A DNA stretch of 64,000 nucleotides from Aphelocoma coerulescens (GCF_041296385.1 NC_091014.1:62318578-62382577), one strand, 5' to 3'. Counted from the stretch's first letter, positions 1 to 12,749 are shown. The notes: generated from the sequence alone by a model not told the origin. A program made the numbers and translations.

Positions 1-312
1 GATCATCCAGCTGTCTGACCATTTCAGGACTGACCAAAAATTAAAGCATATTTTTAAGGGCATTGTCCAAATGCCTCTGAAGCACTGACAAGCATGATGT
101 GGTCTGACACCCCAGATGAGCTTTGCCCTCTTGGCTGCCAGGGCTCACTGCTAACTCAGATTAAATTTACCATCTACCAGCATCCCCAGATTCTTTTCTG
201 CAGGGCTGTTCTCCAGGCACTCCTCTCCTAATTTGTACTTATGTCTGCTATTACATCTATCCCAGGTGCAGAATCTGGCATTTGCTCTTGTTAAATTTCA
301 TGTAGGCTGATC
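1..312 (-). mobile_element. CR1 LINE fragment, 3' part, internally deleted
   Basis: CR1 is the dominant avian non-LTR retrotransposon. Read on the minus strand, 312 to about 150 encodes a decayed piece of ORF2 downstream of the reverse-transcriptase active site, with the recognisable run MKFNKSKCQILHLG and, after stops, remnants like LVDGK and LAAKRAK. At about 115 the sequence jumps to the far 3' part of CR1: the stretch reading, on the plus strand, taaagcat...aagggcattgtccaaatgcc is the usual segment just upstream of the 3' end. The several hundred bases normally between these parts are missing, so the copy has an internal deletion. Its 3' end runs off the left edge of the window. It is a dead copy with many stops. 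Confidence 0.75.
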
Positions 313-2440
313 AGGTTTCATCTTTGGAAATTGGTGGGAGACACAGAGCTGAGAAACATATGAATCTAAAACTGCTATCAGAAAAAAGCATCCTCATTTT
401 ATTTTTCACCTATATCAAGAAAGAGATAAGCAAAGCAACAAAACATATGTTTTCAGCTACAAAACAGATTTACATCTCCTAGTCAGTGAGAAATTCCATT
501 GAGTATCAGGGTTTGCTTCTCCTTTCCCTCTTCTGTTCATCAGATCAGGGTGAAAATGAGAGCTGGTAGAGCTGCCCAATTCACCCAGTTTCTTCAGTCT
601 TGGCTAGATGGCTTGAATACATCATGAAGCCAGGTCATTCCTAAAGCAAGCACACAACAACTCTAAATCTGCTGCCTTGGGCAGAGTAGCCCAAATAATT
701 CAGTCTGATTGAATAGACTACATGGTCACCACATGCTAAGTTCTAAAATGGACACTTCAGAAAAGATCAAAGTCTAGATAGCTTGGTAACAGGGTGTTTT
801 TCTTACAAAATAGCTTACAAATCAAGTAACAGAAGTGGGTACTCTGTTTCAATAACTCGTTTCTCTTATTTGATGTTTAAGATATGAAATATAACAGCAT
901 AATTTAAATTAATATAATATTAATCAGAAGAAAGCATCCAAATTATCAGCAGTAACAATAATTACAATAAAGCTGCCCTGGGAGAATTCTAATATTCTCC
1001 ACTGGAGTATGTCCTTCAAGTTCATTGACTTCTAGATAAGATTTGAAAAAAGAAATGGTTCGAGCACAAAAAAATAAACTGTTTGGGTTAATTAACATCT
1101 CCCATAGAAAATCACAATTTTTGGGAGAAAATAATAGCAATTGCTATCTATGTGAGAAGAAGAAGCTAAACTGTAAGTCAAGTGCAAATGGGTGTCCTTT
1201 TTCATCCATTGCAATAACAAAGAAATTGAGTCTGAATTAGAGAAGCTTTTGGAATATAATGTGCTGCAACTGCTACAGCCAGGAAATATCAGATGGGAAG
1301 CCAGATCTTTTTGCTATTTATTCCTTCCTCTGCAGCCTACCACTGGGCAGCAGGTGGAAGGAGCCAAAAGCTGGTCTTGGCAAGGATGCCCATCCTGGTT
1401 GTGAATCCGAGGCATGTGTCTGCAGCCAGTCCAAACAGGCATACTGAGAGATTCCTCTCACAAGGGTGGTGGCAACTCCTGCTGCTGGTGTCCTGGAGGT
1501 TTCATGTGTGGGGTGACAGAGTGCTGTGGTCAGGCAGGCATCAAAAGCAGAGCTCAGGAGAGATGAAGAAAGCTTTCTGCCCAGTGAATTTCATTCTCCA
1601 CCTGCATCTGAGCAAGTAAGCATCACAGATATTCCTGATGTGAATTTAGTGAGCAAATCTCAATTAATTTGGATTCAGTGTCTGAAAACGATAAAATCAA
1701 TCATCCAAACAAACCAGACTACAATACAATGTGATACTACAATAAATATAGACTACAGTAAATATGATACTAACAAAACCACCTGAAAAGAAGTATAATA
1801 TACCTGTAAATATTTAATTAAAAGATCATTTTCCTGTTCCTAGTCAGTCCCTCGTGTCTACATGTGCAATGAGTAGGTAACAGCCTACAGATGATTCAGA
1901 CTTCCCTTCCTTTTACTTATCACATCCCTAAACTGAGAGCTGAATTAGGTCAATGCCAACCTTGGAACACAGAATATAAATTATTCAATTCAAAAGAAAT
2001 CCTACTGCTATTTTGAACAGAAAAGACCAGATCACCAAGGAGAATGGTGCCATGCCACTCCAAGTCCCACAGCACAGGCAATGCTTCCTCGTGGTAGTGG
2101 CTGCAAAGCAGAAAATGAAATAGGCCAAACCAATGCTCCAGCTGCTTTCTAATAATTATGTTGTCTCTTTCTTCTCAGTTATTTAACAAAAACCTACACA
2201 ATGAGGAATATTTCTTTTGCCACAATTTTCATTCCTAATTGTACTCTGTGGACCTGATTATTAATTTGAAGAAAATTACAATTATCTGGAAATGCAGGGG
2301 TCCCGCAATTTCTTTAAAACTCAATTTTATTGAGGATAATAAAATCAAGCAGATGGTCTTAAGGGGGAAGAAAAGAAGGAACAAAAAACTCCAACCAAAA
2401 CCAAACCAAGCTGAGATAATTATTGCCAGCAGTGATACGT
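313..2440. other. Intergenic or intronic, nothing recognised
   Basis: AT-rich unique-looking sequence. Between about 1260 and 1620 the base composition rises in GC and several short open frames overlap on the plus strand, the longest 108 codons (1293-1619). None has a recognisable domain, and the frames overlap in different phases, so I treat them as chance. No repeat family was recognised. Confidence 0.6.
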
Positions 2441-3060
2441 CTTTACCATTTCAATAGTTTGGATTAACTGAGAGAAAGGAGGTGGAGCTGTGCAAAAATA
2501 ATGACAGGATAGACCTGGAGCCAGAGACTTTATCTGAACAGCAGCAGCAACTGGCAAAGTGGCTGAACCCTCTCCTCTTGCTAACACAGTAATAAAGCAG
2601 CAATGTGGCCTTTCTGCCCAACCCACGGGAAGTTTGTACCCAGCAGGAGCAGCTGGCATCACCCATCGTATCAAACACATGGACTGCACCTTTGCTGTGC
2701 TCATTGAGATGTGGGACTGCTTGGAGCCATTTCTGTGTTGAGCAGCAGTCCTCTCCCCCTCAGGGCAGGCTGTCTGCAGGATTCTCCTGGCTCTTTACAG
2801 ATGCTATAGTCTGTGTCAGCTGCATGTTTGCTTTTAATCCAGCAAAAGTCAGTGGTTCATTCTGACTCTGGTGCTGTGTTACTGTGGAAGCAGAGAGTCT
2901 GCCTGCAGCACAGAACAAAACCAAAGCTTAGCAAAGGGCAGCTGAAGAGGCTCAGCCAGGCATGGGAGGCCACGTGGCCTCTCTGCAAAGCAAACGTTGG
3001 TAGTGCTAAATTAACAGCATTTTCCATGCTGCTGGCACACCTGCTGGTGTAGTGGTTTTC
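2441..3060. other. GC-richer unique stretch, no gene recognised
   Basis: This 600-bp stretch is richer in GC than its surroundings and carries short open frames on both strands (for example 2420-2704 minus, 2605-2865 plus, 2813-3052 plus), which is what moderately GC-rich non-coding DNA produces. I see no protein motif, no repeat termini and no CpG island, since CpG stays rare. It could be an unrecognised old repeat or a non-coding exon; I cannot decide. Confidence 0.4.
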
Positions 3061-6000
3061 GTTCACTCAGAAGGAAAGTCAACGACTCTGAAATGCAATT
3101 TCTTCTTTGACTTGTAATTTTTCTTCAGTGATTCATTCATACCAGCTTCTTATCTATGCATGCCAGTGGCTTTGAGGGGTTGGATAATAGGGACAACAAG
3201 AATACTCAGTCTAGCGCTGGCCTCTTGCTTTAACAAACAGTTATCACTTGGAACATGTCCAGGCTCAATCCTTGGGAAATTTGGACATGCAACTGTTTTC
3301 AAAGTAAATGAAACTGTGCATGTAAGTCAAAATTTATCCCTTACTACAGTATATTCCTTTGAAAATAGTCTCCCGATCTAAATGTACACAAATGATAAAT
3401 AAAATTCCATATGCTTTCTGAAACGTCCCTTTTGGCATCCATCTCTAAGGGTTCTTCTCTGATATTTATCAGGCTAGATTGCACATGTAAACACAACCCT
3501 GATGCTCTCTCTGGGATTTCTTCACAGACATCAAAGATAGGAGCCATCATTTCCTTTCATTCCCCAGAATTGTAATTAACACTGTTCTGATAGGAGGAGA
3601 GGAAAACAATGCTCTTCTAGGTTGTCCTGATACTCTTGCTGAGAAAAAATGAATTTGTTTACTCCCTCAGTCTGTCTGGCAAGGGGGTCAAATCAGGGAC
3701 AAAGACACAAGCAGAAGCCATCCCTGTTTTCCAGATCACATGGCCAGATAACTCACACAAGGCTTGATGGTTTTTATTTTTTTCTGTGGAAAAATAGTTC
3801 AAGCCACTGGCTGTTCTTTATTTCATCTGACTTGTATTACTCTAAGAAAGTAATAAAAGGGTACCAATGGTATGATTTAAAAATATATTTATTGACACAG
3901 CACAGAAAAAAATTAGGAGCTACATCTCTTCTCATGCCCAGAGCCATGGTTAAAGACAAATATGAGCAACAATAACTGTCTATATCTACTTCAAACACCC
4001 ACAAGAATGGAAAAGATTTTTGTCTTGCTCTGAAAGCTGACAATTTTGGTTGTTTTCACATTTGTGAAGAATTAAAAAAAAAAAAAAATAGGCCCTTCAG
4101 AGAATATGTTTTGCAAAATAAAGTTCAGCAAGGTGCAAGGTGAAATTTAACTTCAGCTCTTTGGTTGTCATAATCAATAATAGTTATGCTCTTGGGCTTT
4201 CTCCTTGTAAGTGTATGCACATATAGTACCAGCTAATTTCTTGCAGCTCCTGGGTTGTCAAATATCTACTAATTGTTTGATTTTTACAGAGGATCTGTGT
4301 ACAGTTTTCAGGTAGACTTGTGGACATTCATCACCTTTGCAAATCCAGCCAGATACTCCAAAGGGTCAGAGTGCCCATGTCTGATGGAGAGTACTGCCAA
4401 ACAAATACCTCCCATCAAGTTGTTATACCTCACCTCAGCCATTCAACTGAAGCCCTCTGAAATCAAGGGAATATCTGTGACTAAAAGTGAACATTATGTA
4501 TTGTACAAGAGAGAATAAATATGGCTTGGATACTGAAATACTTCAACTGAGGGCATGTATTAATTTTTTTGTAACTCTGGCTCAGGGAACATGTCTAGGA
4601 AAATAGTGTCATCCAGTCTGAAGTGAATCACTCTGTATTTATTTATACTTAATACAAAATTAAGTTTAAATAATGTTCAAATATTGATTTTAGCAATTCT
4701 AGCGCCAAATTACCTGAAGCTAGGGGACATTGTTTTAATTTACACCCAGATCCATTTTCATCACCCTGGCAGTGTTGGGTGGGTGTGAATTATGTACTCT
4801 TTAAAGCTGACATGACATGCTAGAGCTCTGCACAGTGGATACAGAAGAGGCCTCAGAGGGTCAAGGAAGATAATCTTTCATAGATAAAGTCCTTTTGAAT
4901 ATTCAATAGAAAGTGGTCTCAGATTTGGGTGATTTCTGAGAGCCTTATTCTAACAGTTTAGTTCATCTGCTGTGGTGTGAGCTGTTTTGACCTTCTCAGT
5001 GAAGGATATTAGGAGTCTACACATTTTCTAAATGACACTGAAAGAGACCTCCTATGAGGCCTCTAACCTGGGGTAGAGAGGGGTAACATGCTATGAGGCA
5101 AAAAATCCTACCTTGTAATGCAGCTCTTTGAAGTCATTGAGTGGTTTCAAATGCTAGAGGGTAAAGATGAGGCACAGGGCAGGGTTGAGAGAAGGTGATC
5201 GAAAGGGGAGATTAAAGCACTTCATCATGTAATTCTATAATTTATTATATTAATAATCTCAGCACACTGCAGCTCCCAGCTGCAATGCAACTGAAGCTGG
5301 CAAAGAGCAACAGTAGATATCATGTGTCATTCTAGACTAGAGTGCAGAGGAAGGAGTTTTGGCAAAGAAAACAGCCAAGCCTTATTACAGAAAAGTTCAG
5401 AGGTATTCATCAGAGAGAGAAAATGGACCTCAGCTACTGCAGGCTTGTCTGAGAGTAGTTTGTCTGACCTGGGAGGAAAGGTACCTAAAACAAGCCTGAC
5501 AATGTTTCAAACTGTGGTGAAGAAACCTGATCTAGCAAACTTGCATCTATACTTCTAGTCTGCGTGCTTCCATTTATCAGCTTGATTTTGCCCTAGCATG
5601 AAGTATTATTTTATAACCTTTGCCAAGCTGCCACTGAGCAACTTTGATTCCTTTGGTCTTCAGCTGATGAATTTTTGGACCTCTTGAGAATGGGCTTGCA
5701 AAGAAAGTTAGGCTGGTCCACACAACCAGTGGAAGTGGAGTGGGTCTTGGAGTCTCAAATGCCTGGCAAGTGTTTTCTGTTACATCTGCATCATTAATCT
5801 AGTGAGCCACTAGATCATTTTTTACTGTGCTGTTCCAGTTATGCATACATTTTTCTTATTCTTTCATGTGAGATTGAACTTGCACATGCTATTATGCAAC
5901 ATGAAGGTGTTTCAAGTTCCTGAAGAGAACATGACCTCACTTGCAATGTGTAAATCATAGTGGAAATACCATCCTTTGTGCTATTAATCAAGGGTTTTTC

Positions 6001-7758
6001 TTTTATTTTTCATGTTGTGTAGTTGTGAAAGGGTCTGAGATGGTAAGGCAATCCAAAAGAAATCTTGGCAAGAAATCACATGATCAGGACACAACTTTAT
6101 TTTAGTTTTTTTACTCGTATTAAACTTTGTTAGAGTTAAGTAGCACTAAAAGTGCTACTGAAGCACTGTAGATTAATTTATATGGAAATTGTATCTGCCA
6201 CACTGAAGTGAGCCTCTGGTCAATAGTGTGATGGTTAAGGATTGGATGAGATTCAGTGATGAGGTTTAAGATTTCCAGAAGGTTGGATTAATTGAGGCAG
6301 CAGAGAAGTAAGTGAAGGACCAGACCACTTCCAATTCCTGTGCAGAATGTACAGAAAGAGAAGAAAAAAAATTCTTCAGTGTCATTATCAGAAAGCTAAG
6401 AATTCATGTCAGTCAGAAAGGGAGTTTCTCCTAGTGAAACAGTCATCATGAGAATGGCCAGGTAGGGAAATTCATTCATAGAGCATCATCAAAGATGAAA
6501 TCTGATTCTAGTTTTAGGATCCATGGGATCATGAGGACAGCAAGTTTTGCTACACTAGAAATTTATTCCCTTTAGTTATCTATTAATATCTATTAGTAGG
6601 GAAATGAGCAGTGATTTTTCTAATTCATTCAAAATGAAAATAAACAATATATTTTAATTATTAAGAATGTTACATAATTTTCAGTGTTCAATGTCCGAAA
6701 CATTTAACTGAGGTTATAAATTCTTTATTTTTTGACTCTGTGCTTTGCAGGGGTACTCTAGCAAAAGAAGACAATCTGGATTTAATTTAAAAACAAAGCA
6801 TGTATTATTTGAAGATTCAAATAAACTTCAAATAGAAAATTCTATTCTATTCTTTAGAAATTCTTCAGAATGTTTTGGAGTCTTAACCTGGTATACACTG
6901 ACAGTGACAAACATGCAAAATTAATGACATGAAAATAAGAAGCAAACATTTCAGGCAATAAGTCTAGAAAGCCTTAAAAATTGAAAACAGCAATAACATT
7001 TATCTGTGTTCTGCATGGCATTCACCTTCGGGAAGTTATTAATACATTTAGTGTAGGTGGTGTATTGAAAATTGCCTTCAGAGTTATAGGGTAATATATT
7101 ACATCCCTTGCCATAGCTTCTCTTAAAATAAAGGGAAAATATTTTTAATACATTCATTTTTATAGTACTTTGAAACATATACAAGTTTTCTCCCTTTTAA
7201 AAATATTATTATCAAGAATTCACATTAATCACTGACTGTGCTATCCCTTCCCAACAAAGAAATAAAATATATCAAAAGCTGAGCATGCACTGAACAAAGC
7301 AATCACATGAAATATTTTATTTTTTTATCACGTGGCTCTTAGATGTAGTGAAACAGAGAACATAAGCAAACCCTTTCAGTGGTTATTAGTGCTAGTGAGG
7401 TCTTCTCATGCTCACCTCTTGAGAAGTTGTTTCCTTGTTTCTGTTGTGTATAAGCTTGCATTAGAAGCCTACCTTTTTCTCTTCCTTCTTCTCCATGGCT
7501 CCCCTAACTGTATGTTAAAATTGCAGGAGTCAGAGTCAAAACTAAGTTTTTTGTCCATAGAACTGCTTGTTTCTAGCAGCAGTAAAATTTCCTCCATGTC
7601 CCCTCACTCCATCCTTCCAGAGGCAAGGTCTTTTAAGTAAATGAATCAACTTTTCTGGTTGCAGCAGACTTCATTAAGACTGAAGAAAATAAATGCTGCA
7701 GGCCCCAAGTGCACTCCTTCCTTAATTCTCTGGACAAGTCACATGGTGATGTGTGATG
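3061..7758. other. Intergenic or intronic, nothing recognised
   Basis: AT-rich sequence with only short scattered open frames and short A or T runs (for example 4076-4090). The parts I could compare with avian CR1, LTR and SINE sequence did not match. No exon with a convincing frame and splice sites was seen. Confidence 0.55.
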
Positions 7759-7789
7759 TGTCCATGTCCCAGCCCTAGAGACATGGACA
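7759..7789. repeat. Perfect 10-bp inverted repeat (hairpin)
   Basis: TGTCCATGTC at 7759-7768 is the exact reverse complement of GACATGGACA at 7780-7789, with an 11-base loop. It is a short isolated hairpin with no T-run or partner gene beside it, and a 10-bp palindrome is not rare in 64 kb. Confidence 0.6.
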
Positions 7790-10272
7790 TGTCCATCTGC
7801 TTTTGGTCTTCCTTTAAACTGTAGGAATTTTAATAGAAAACACAGGGACCAACCCTACGGCAGAGAAGCAGTGCTCTGCTCTGGGCTGAGAACATTCTCC
7901 ACAACCACGAGTTCTTCTGTGGCCTGAAGTTATGGACCTGCAAACACCAGCTAGAACCTGAGTAAGTCATCCAGACCTGAAACTGCAGTAGCACTTCAAA
8001 GATATGAAGGCTGGGGTTCTAAGGAGTGGTGGCAGCTGATTTACATTGAACAGTGTATGAATTTGCCTCATCCTTCTTTTCTTTCTTTTCACATCCTCAG
8101 GATTCTTTCTTAAAAAAAAAAAAAAAAAAGACATAAGAATACATTTCTATTTTTCTCCCAAGGGATAAATATAAATCATCTATGAAAACTGGAATATTTT
8201 AATGACACATTTCAAAAGATCAACCATTCCATAACAAGCTTTTAGCATCAGCTGAAAGTGGAGCTTACTTAGGGAGACAATTGGAATTCCCTAGATATAT
8301 CTTATTAATTAACAGAAGAACATCATTGTCAGCATCTCTAAATAATTTATCCACCCTATTAACTATTTTGATCTCAAAATTTTTCTGAATATTCATCCTC
8401 TGTGAGTGATTGCAGGAAGAATATTGATGCTTTAATAGTGATATCGATCACTTTTATAGCATTTGGCAGTGATTTTTAGCACCAAATCATAAAATTGGTG
8501 GAACAGACTGATGAATAAGGATTTGCAAATTTGAAGAGCTGCACAGATACTAAATAATCACTGCAACATCACTGAGCCAATATGTTATTATGCTGATGGG
8601 AATATTAACATAGAGTGACTTTCCATGTTTTGAAAATCAGAGCTCAAAGCTTCCCACTTTTTTCTCTTTATTTTCACTATTTAACGATAACAGTCCAGAA
8701 CTCCTGAGTACGTGCAGTAATTTTAGGGATGTCCACCTCCTCTGAATCTCCCATAGACCTTGCAGAGTGTTTAAGCTCTCAGGTGATAACAGCTATGCCC
8801 AACCAAGGAACCGAAACAACAGGTTGTGCTGATGCCCCCAGCACACTCCCAAAGCGATGTACATCACTTTGCAGCTCTCTCCTGTGCCCAACTCACCTCA
8901 CTTTTGATAAGAGGGAGATGATGAGCACTGCACTGCAGCAGCCAAAGCTGGAAGGATGGGCACTGAGAGAAGTGGTAGCAGCATGTTCCCTTGTGGAGAT
9001 ATAGAAAAATCCCTCCTTCTTGTGTCACAGCCCTTAGCATGTGTGAAGGAGTGGAAGGATGCTGTGGGCTTCAACAAAGATCTGCTGGGACCTCTGAGCA
9101 CTGCAGGGCATGGATCTCCAGATCAGTCACAGGCTGCTTTTCTTTAAATGATTGTTCTGCCAGTTTGCCTCTACTAATCCAATGCCCAGAAATCAGACTT
9201 AAAGTACCATTAGGATAATCTCAATCGTGAAGGTGCCTTGTTCATTACTGTTTGTATTTTTATCCTTTACCTCCAGTCCATTTTATGTACTTTTCTCTTT
9301 CATGTGCCACTAATTATCAGTGATGAAAGAGATTCTCCTTTGCTGATCCTTCCCAGTTAGGACTGGATGTAGCAAATCTGAACGTATCGTGAGTACCACT
9401 GCAATCTGAGGCAAACACAGCTGCCCTGGAAGGGACAGGCCTGTCTAGCAGGGCTGGTAGAAATACTAAAGAGCTACTGCAGGTTTCCTCGGACAGGGAC
9501 AAATCAAGGCACTAAATGTGTGAGATGGTTTGTCTTTGAAATGCACCCAGTCATGGAAAAGACTGAGACACAAATTAAAGGCTGAATTGTTGCCTCCTTA
9601 GGCTATATGGATAAATTTGCATCGATCTGGGCTGTGACAGCTCTTGATTCCACAATCTTTCTTTGAAGGAGACTCAGTAACTCAAGGTGTTGCAACTCTA
9701 ATGCTAAAAGGTGGTGTGAGTGGGTGTCTTATCAGACACTAAACAACATCATTGCTCATGTGAGACAATAGGTGTGAAACCACAAAGGAAGTGGCATTTG
9801 TAAAGACCCTATTTATACCTATCTTCTGATGGCAAATGCTTCTGTCCCATGGAAATTTTCACCTTGAAACTAGTTCAGTGGGGCACTAGTTTACATGTAA
9901 CCATGACTCATTAGTTATGATGTCAGTGCTTTGGTTTCCTAAAACATATTTGGGGCTAGTTTAAGCCAGAGAACCATGTTAACGTAGGAGAACACTGCCC
10001 AAAATTGGAAGTGAAATGAAATGCAGTGAGAGGTTTTCTCAATGTTCTACTGTATTATACTTCATTTTTGCTCTGGAGCTCTTCTCAGCTGAAGCTCTTT
10101 CTTAAGAGCCCAGGTCTGGTAAAGATGGGAGAAGAAGAGCTTCAGCTCAACAGTGAGCCATAGGAACCCTTCAAACAAAATATTTATGTATAAAACATCT
10201 GGACCTGTGGTCCACAATACAGATTTTGATACTGTGAGGTTTTAAAATAATAGAAAATTGGTTAGAGAGGTC
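7790..10272. other. Intergenic or intronic; an A18 run, no gene recognised
   Basis: Contains a pure run of 18 A at 8112-8129 with no recognised retroposed gene upstream of it. The 8700-9150 part is somewhat GC-richer, with overlapping short frames on both strands and no motif. Around 9724-9739 a small hairpin (GTGTCT, TATC loop, AGACAC) lies in a stretch without repeat signatures. No coding signal. Confidence 0.5.
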
Positions 10273-10278
10273 ATCTAA
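10273..10278. repeat. Target-site duplication, left copy (ATCTAA)
   Basis: ATCTAA directly precedes the TG terminus of the LTR at 10279. The same six bases follow the CA terminus at 10690-10695. A six-base duplication is the footprint of ERV2/ERVK-class integrases. Confidence 0.75.
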
Positions 10279-10689
10279 TGTTGTAGTGCTAGATTTAGCT
10301 TAGCAGGCTGTAGCTTCCTGAGAGCTCAGCAGGGCTGCTTAAGGCAGTGTGATCCTGGTTGCCCTCCCGCAGTCCATTTCGGACAGTCCTGCGATCTTGC
10401 TCCGGCAGCCAGCAGCGTTACAACCTGTGATGGCAAGGGAGGTGAGAAGGGTCTCCCATGAGGGCTTGAGAGGACTTTAATCACATCTTGTCCCCATGAC
10501 CTCCAGAGGCAGAGAGACCTCGTGATCTGGGCGCAGGGTGGTTTTGTCAGGGGCTCAAGGGCAGTACCTGGGCAGGGTTGGGGTACAGGAGCCAATAGGG
10601 AGAGCCTGAGGGAGAAGCCAGGGCTAGGGCAGGGAAAAGTGGGAGAACAATGTGAAACAGGAAAAGCAATGGGTTAACAGATCACCACA
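10279..10689 (-). mobile_element. Solo LTR of an avian ERVK-type endogenous retrovirus
   Basis: A 411-bp element begins TGTTGTAG on the plus strand and ends GATCACCACA, giving near-matching inverted termini (TGTGGTG against TGTTGTAG) with TG...CA ends. It is flanked by a perfect ATCTAA direct repeat. Orientation is minus: on that strand a CCAAT-type box (ATTGGCT, 10590-10596) precedes an ATTAAA polyadenylation signal (10476-10481), which is followed by a GC-rich R/U5-like part. CpG is kept better than in flanking DNA, suggesting a moderately young insertion. There is no internal region, primer-binding site or gag-pol-env sequence on either side, so this is the scar left by recombination between two LTRs. 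The 89-codon minus-strand frame inside it (10326-10595) is not a gene. Confidence 0.8.
10476..10481 (-). promoter_or_regulatory. LTR polyadenylation signal (ATTAAA)
   Basis: On the minus strand the bases read ATTAAA within GTGATTAAAG, downstream of the CCAAT-type box and upstream of the U5-like end. This placement fits an LTR R-region signal. It shows the orientation, not present activity. Confidence 0.55.
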
Positions 10690-10695
10690 ATCTAA
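10690..10695. repeat. Target-site duplication, right copy (ATCTAA)
   Basis: ATCTAA directly follows the terminal CA of the solo LTR and is identical to 10273-10278. Confidence 0.75.
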
Positions 10696-12625
10696 TACAT
10701 CCCTTGCACCACATTCAAGCTGGCTTATTACTGATAAGTGGAACCGCTATGCATGAATATCTCGGATCAGAGAATCTTTATGCCACTCGTGCATTTCCTT
10801 TGTGCTTCTCCTGCTTTTGCGGCCTTGATTGCACTTGGGGAGCTGTAAAGCCAAAGTTGAGTGCTGCAGACTCTTTAAAAAAGATAGCAAGCATTTATCT
10901 CCAATGATTTAACATTTCATTTATTGTAGCTATAAAATAAGATAAAAATTTAAATATGCCCATCCTGCACGTTGTATCATCCTACACAGAGAAGCACAAC
11001 ATGTACAAGCACATCAAAAGAGCTTCATTGCAGTGGGAAATTCACTACCCAAAGTGTAATGCAGGTTGTCTTAACCTGAATCCATTTGTCCCTATGTTTT
11101 ATGTTATAACCACTGCCTTGTAACATCCAATTTCTTTCTGCACAATGCTTGACCCATTGCTATGCAAAAGAGCATTTTGTTTCCCTTTAGCAGATAAGCT
11201 GTGGTTAAAGAAGGAAAAAGGAATAATAATGGGGAGTGTGAAGAAACTTTTACAGTAATGATCACTGTCAGCCCACCCTACAGGAAGGTGTATCACTTGG
11301 AACAAATTTGGAAAGTTGGCACTGTGAGAGTAAGAGCTGGGAAGAAAAATTCCTAAGGAGACTGTGAGGGATGGAAGTTAAGCCATGTGGAAGGTGCACA
11401 GATACAGCAGGCTTCTTCAGTGCCCTGTATGAGTATCATCATCCCACAGAGCTACCAGTCCTCTAAGTGCCAAGGCAGTTGTTCTATATGTTGGATAAAT
11501 GAAAAAGGACTGGTTAGAGCATAAAGGATACACTCATACCACTTTACTCCACGTTTTTCTCACATCTTTAAAAATGTATGGTTGGTTCCAAAGGCTTGAT
11601 GCCTCTATTTCCTTATCAATGAATGGAAATAAAGGTTTAATACCTGTCATACCTCCCAGTGTTCTCACACACAACAAAATAAGTCTCAGCTGTTATTAAT
11701 TTCCTTTTGTATTTCAGGTAATTTTGTTCTTTGCAGTAGATATAAAATGAACCTGATAGGTGAAGAACAGAAAATGGGATGGTGTTCAGTGCTCCTCTAC
11801 ATCTCATAATGATACTCATGATCAAGATAGTACCTTGTCAGCTGTCAGCTTGCTAAGAGAGAGTACCAGGGAGCCAAACAAAAAAAAAGAAAACCCAAAC
11901 CCCCTAAATGAACAAAACAAAAAAACCCAACACACTAAAACCAAAGAGGAAGAAGGAAAAAAAGATGCCTAGAAAAGAGAAAAAATTACTAATAAAATCA
12001 AACATCAATAGATAGTGATGTCCTTTACTGTGAAATTGTATGTCAGTTTCTATTCTCATGGTCCAGAAAATACTACTATTCTAATAATCTGTCAGGTCTA
12101 ATCAGAGGGAGCCAGCCAGCCCACCAAAATGTTTTGTGCAGCTGGGAGCTTCATGTCATGACCAATCAGGCACTACTGTCTCTGTCACTATATGATATAT
12201 GTTTTAAATAAAGCACAATAAACTCTGTGCTGAAGGGGTATTTTAAAGATTTAGGTTTTATTATTTCTGTAATAATTTGGATTTGCTAATCAAAAGTCCT
12301 GCTTTGCTTCAGTAACCTGAGCAGCTTTAGTGAGATAAAAAGGCAAATGAGAATAAAAGGAATGATGAAGCTGCTTTTTAAAGCATTTTGGGGGTTTATT
12401 GTTTTGTTTTTTCCCTAGGGTCAAAACTCATTTGCATGGTTAGGGTGATGCAACTCACTTCCACAGATGTCTTTCCTTACACTTTTTAGAAACCCACTAC
12501 ACAGTAAGTATAAATCAAATGTAATTTTGTTTAAAATGTATGGTCCAAAGTTTTTACTTCATATAAGGCTATGAAAAATACCCTGATTTATGCTGAAGAT
12601 AAACTTGATGTAGTGGTTATTTCAT
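10696..12625. other. Intergenic or intronic; A-rich patch, nothing else
   Basis: AT-rich unique sequence. An A-rich low-complexity patch at about 11878-11965 mixes A-runs with CCCAAA-like groups and gives a spurious lysine/asparagine-rich frame. The sequence running into the hexamer array (12600-12625) shows no recognisable repeat. Confidence 0.5.
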
Positions 12626-12749
12626 AAAGAAAAAGAAAAAGAAAAAGAAAAAGAAAAAGAAAAAGAAAAAGAAAAAGAAAAAGAAAAAGAAAAAGAAAAA
12701 GAAAAAGAAAAAGAAAAAGAAAAAGAAAAAGAAAAAGAAAAAGAAAAAA
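12626..12749. repeat. (GAAAAA)n hexanucleotide microsatellite, about 20 units
   Basis: Twenty near-perfect tandem copies of GAAAAA run without interruption from the first G at 12629 to 12749. On the minus strand the repeat gives frames of alternating Phe-Leu or all Phe, which are artefacts. The purity suggests recent expansion or continuing slippage, so length is expected to vary between individuals. Confidence 0.95.

Noticed and set aside
3049..3062. TGTAGTGGTTTTC word, also at 32570
   Set aside because: Considered as a shared LTR start, but the sequences diverge at once after it. A 13-base match between two sites in 64 kb is expected by chance.
10326..10595. 89-codon minus-strand frame in GC-richer DNA
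   Set aside because: Lies inside the solo LTR and has no gene-like feature.
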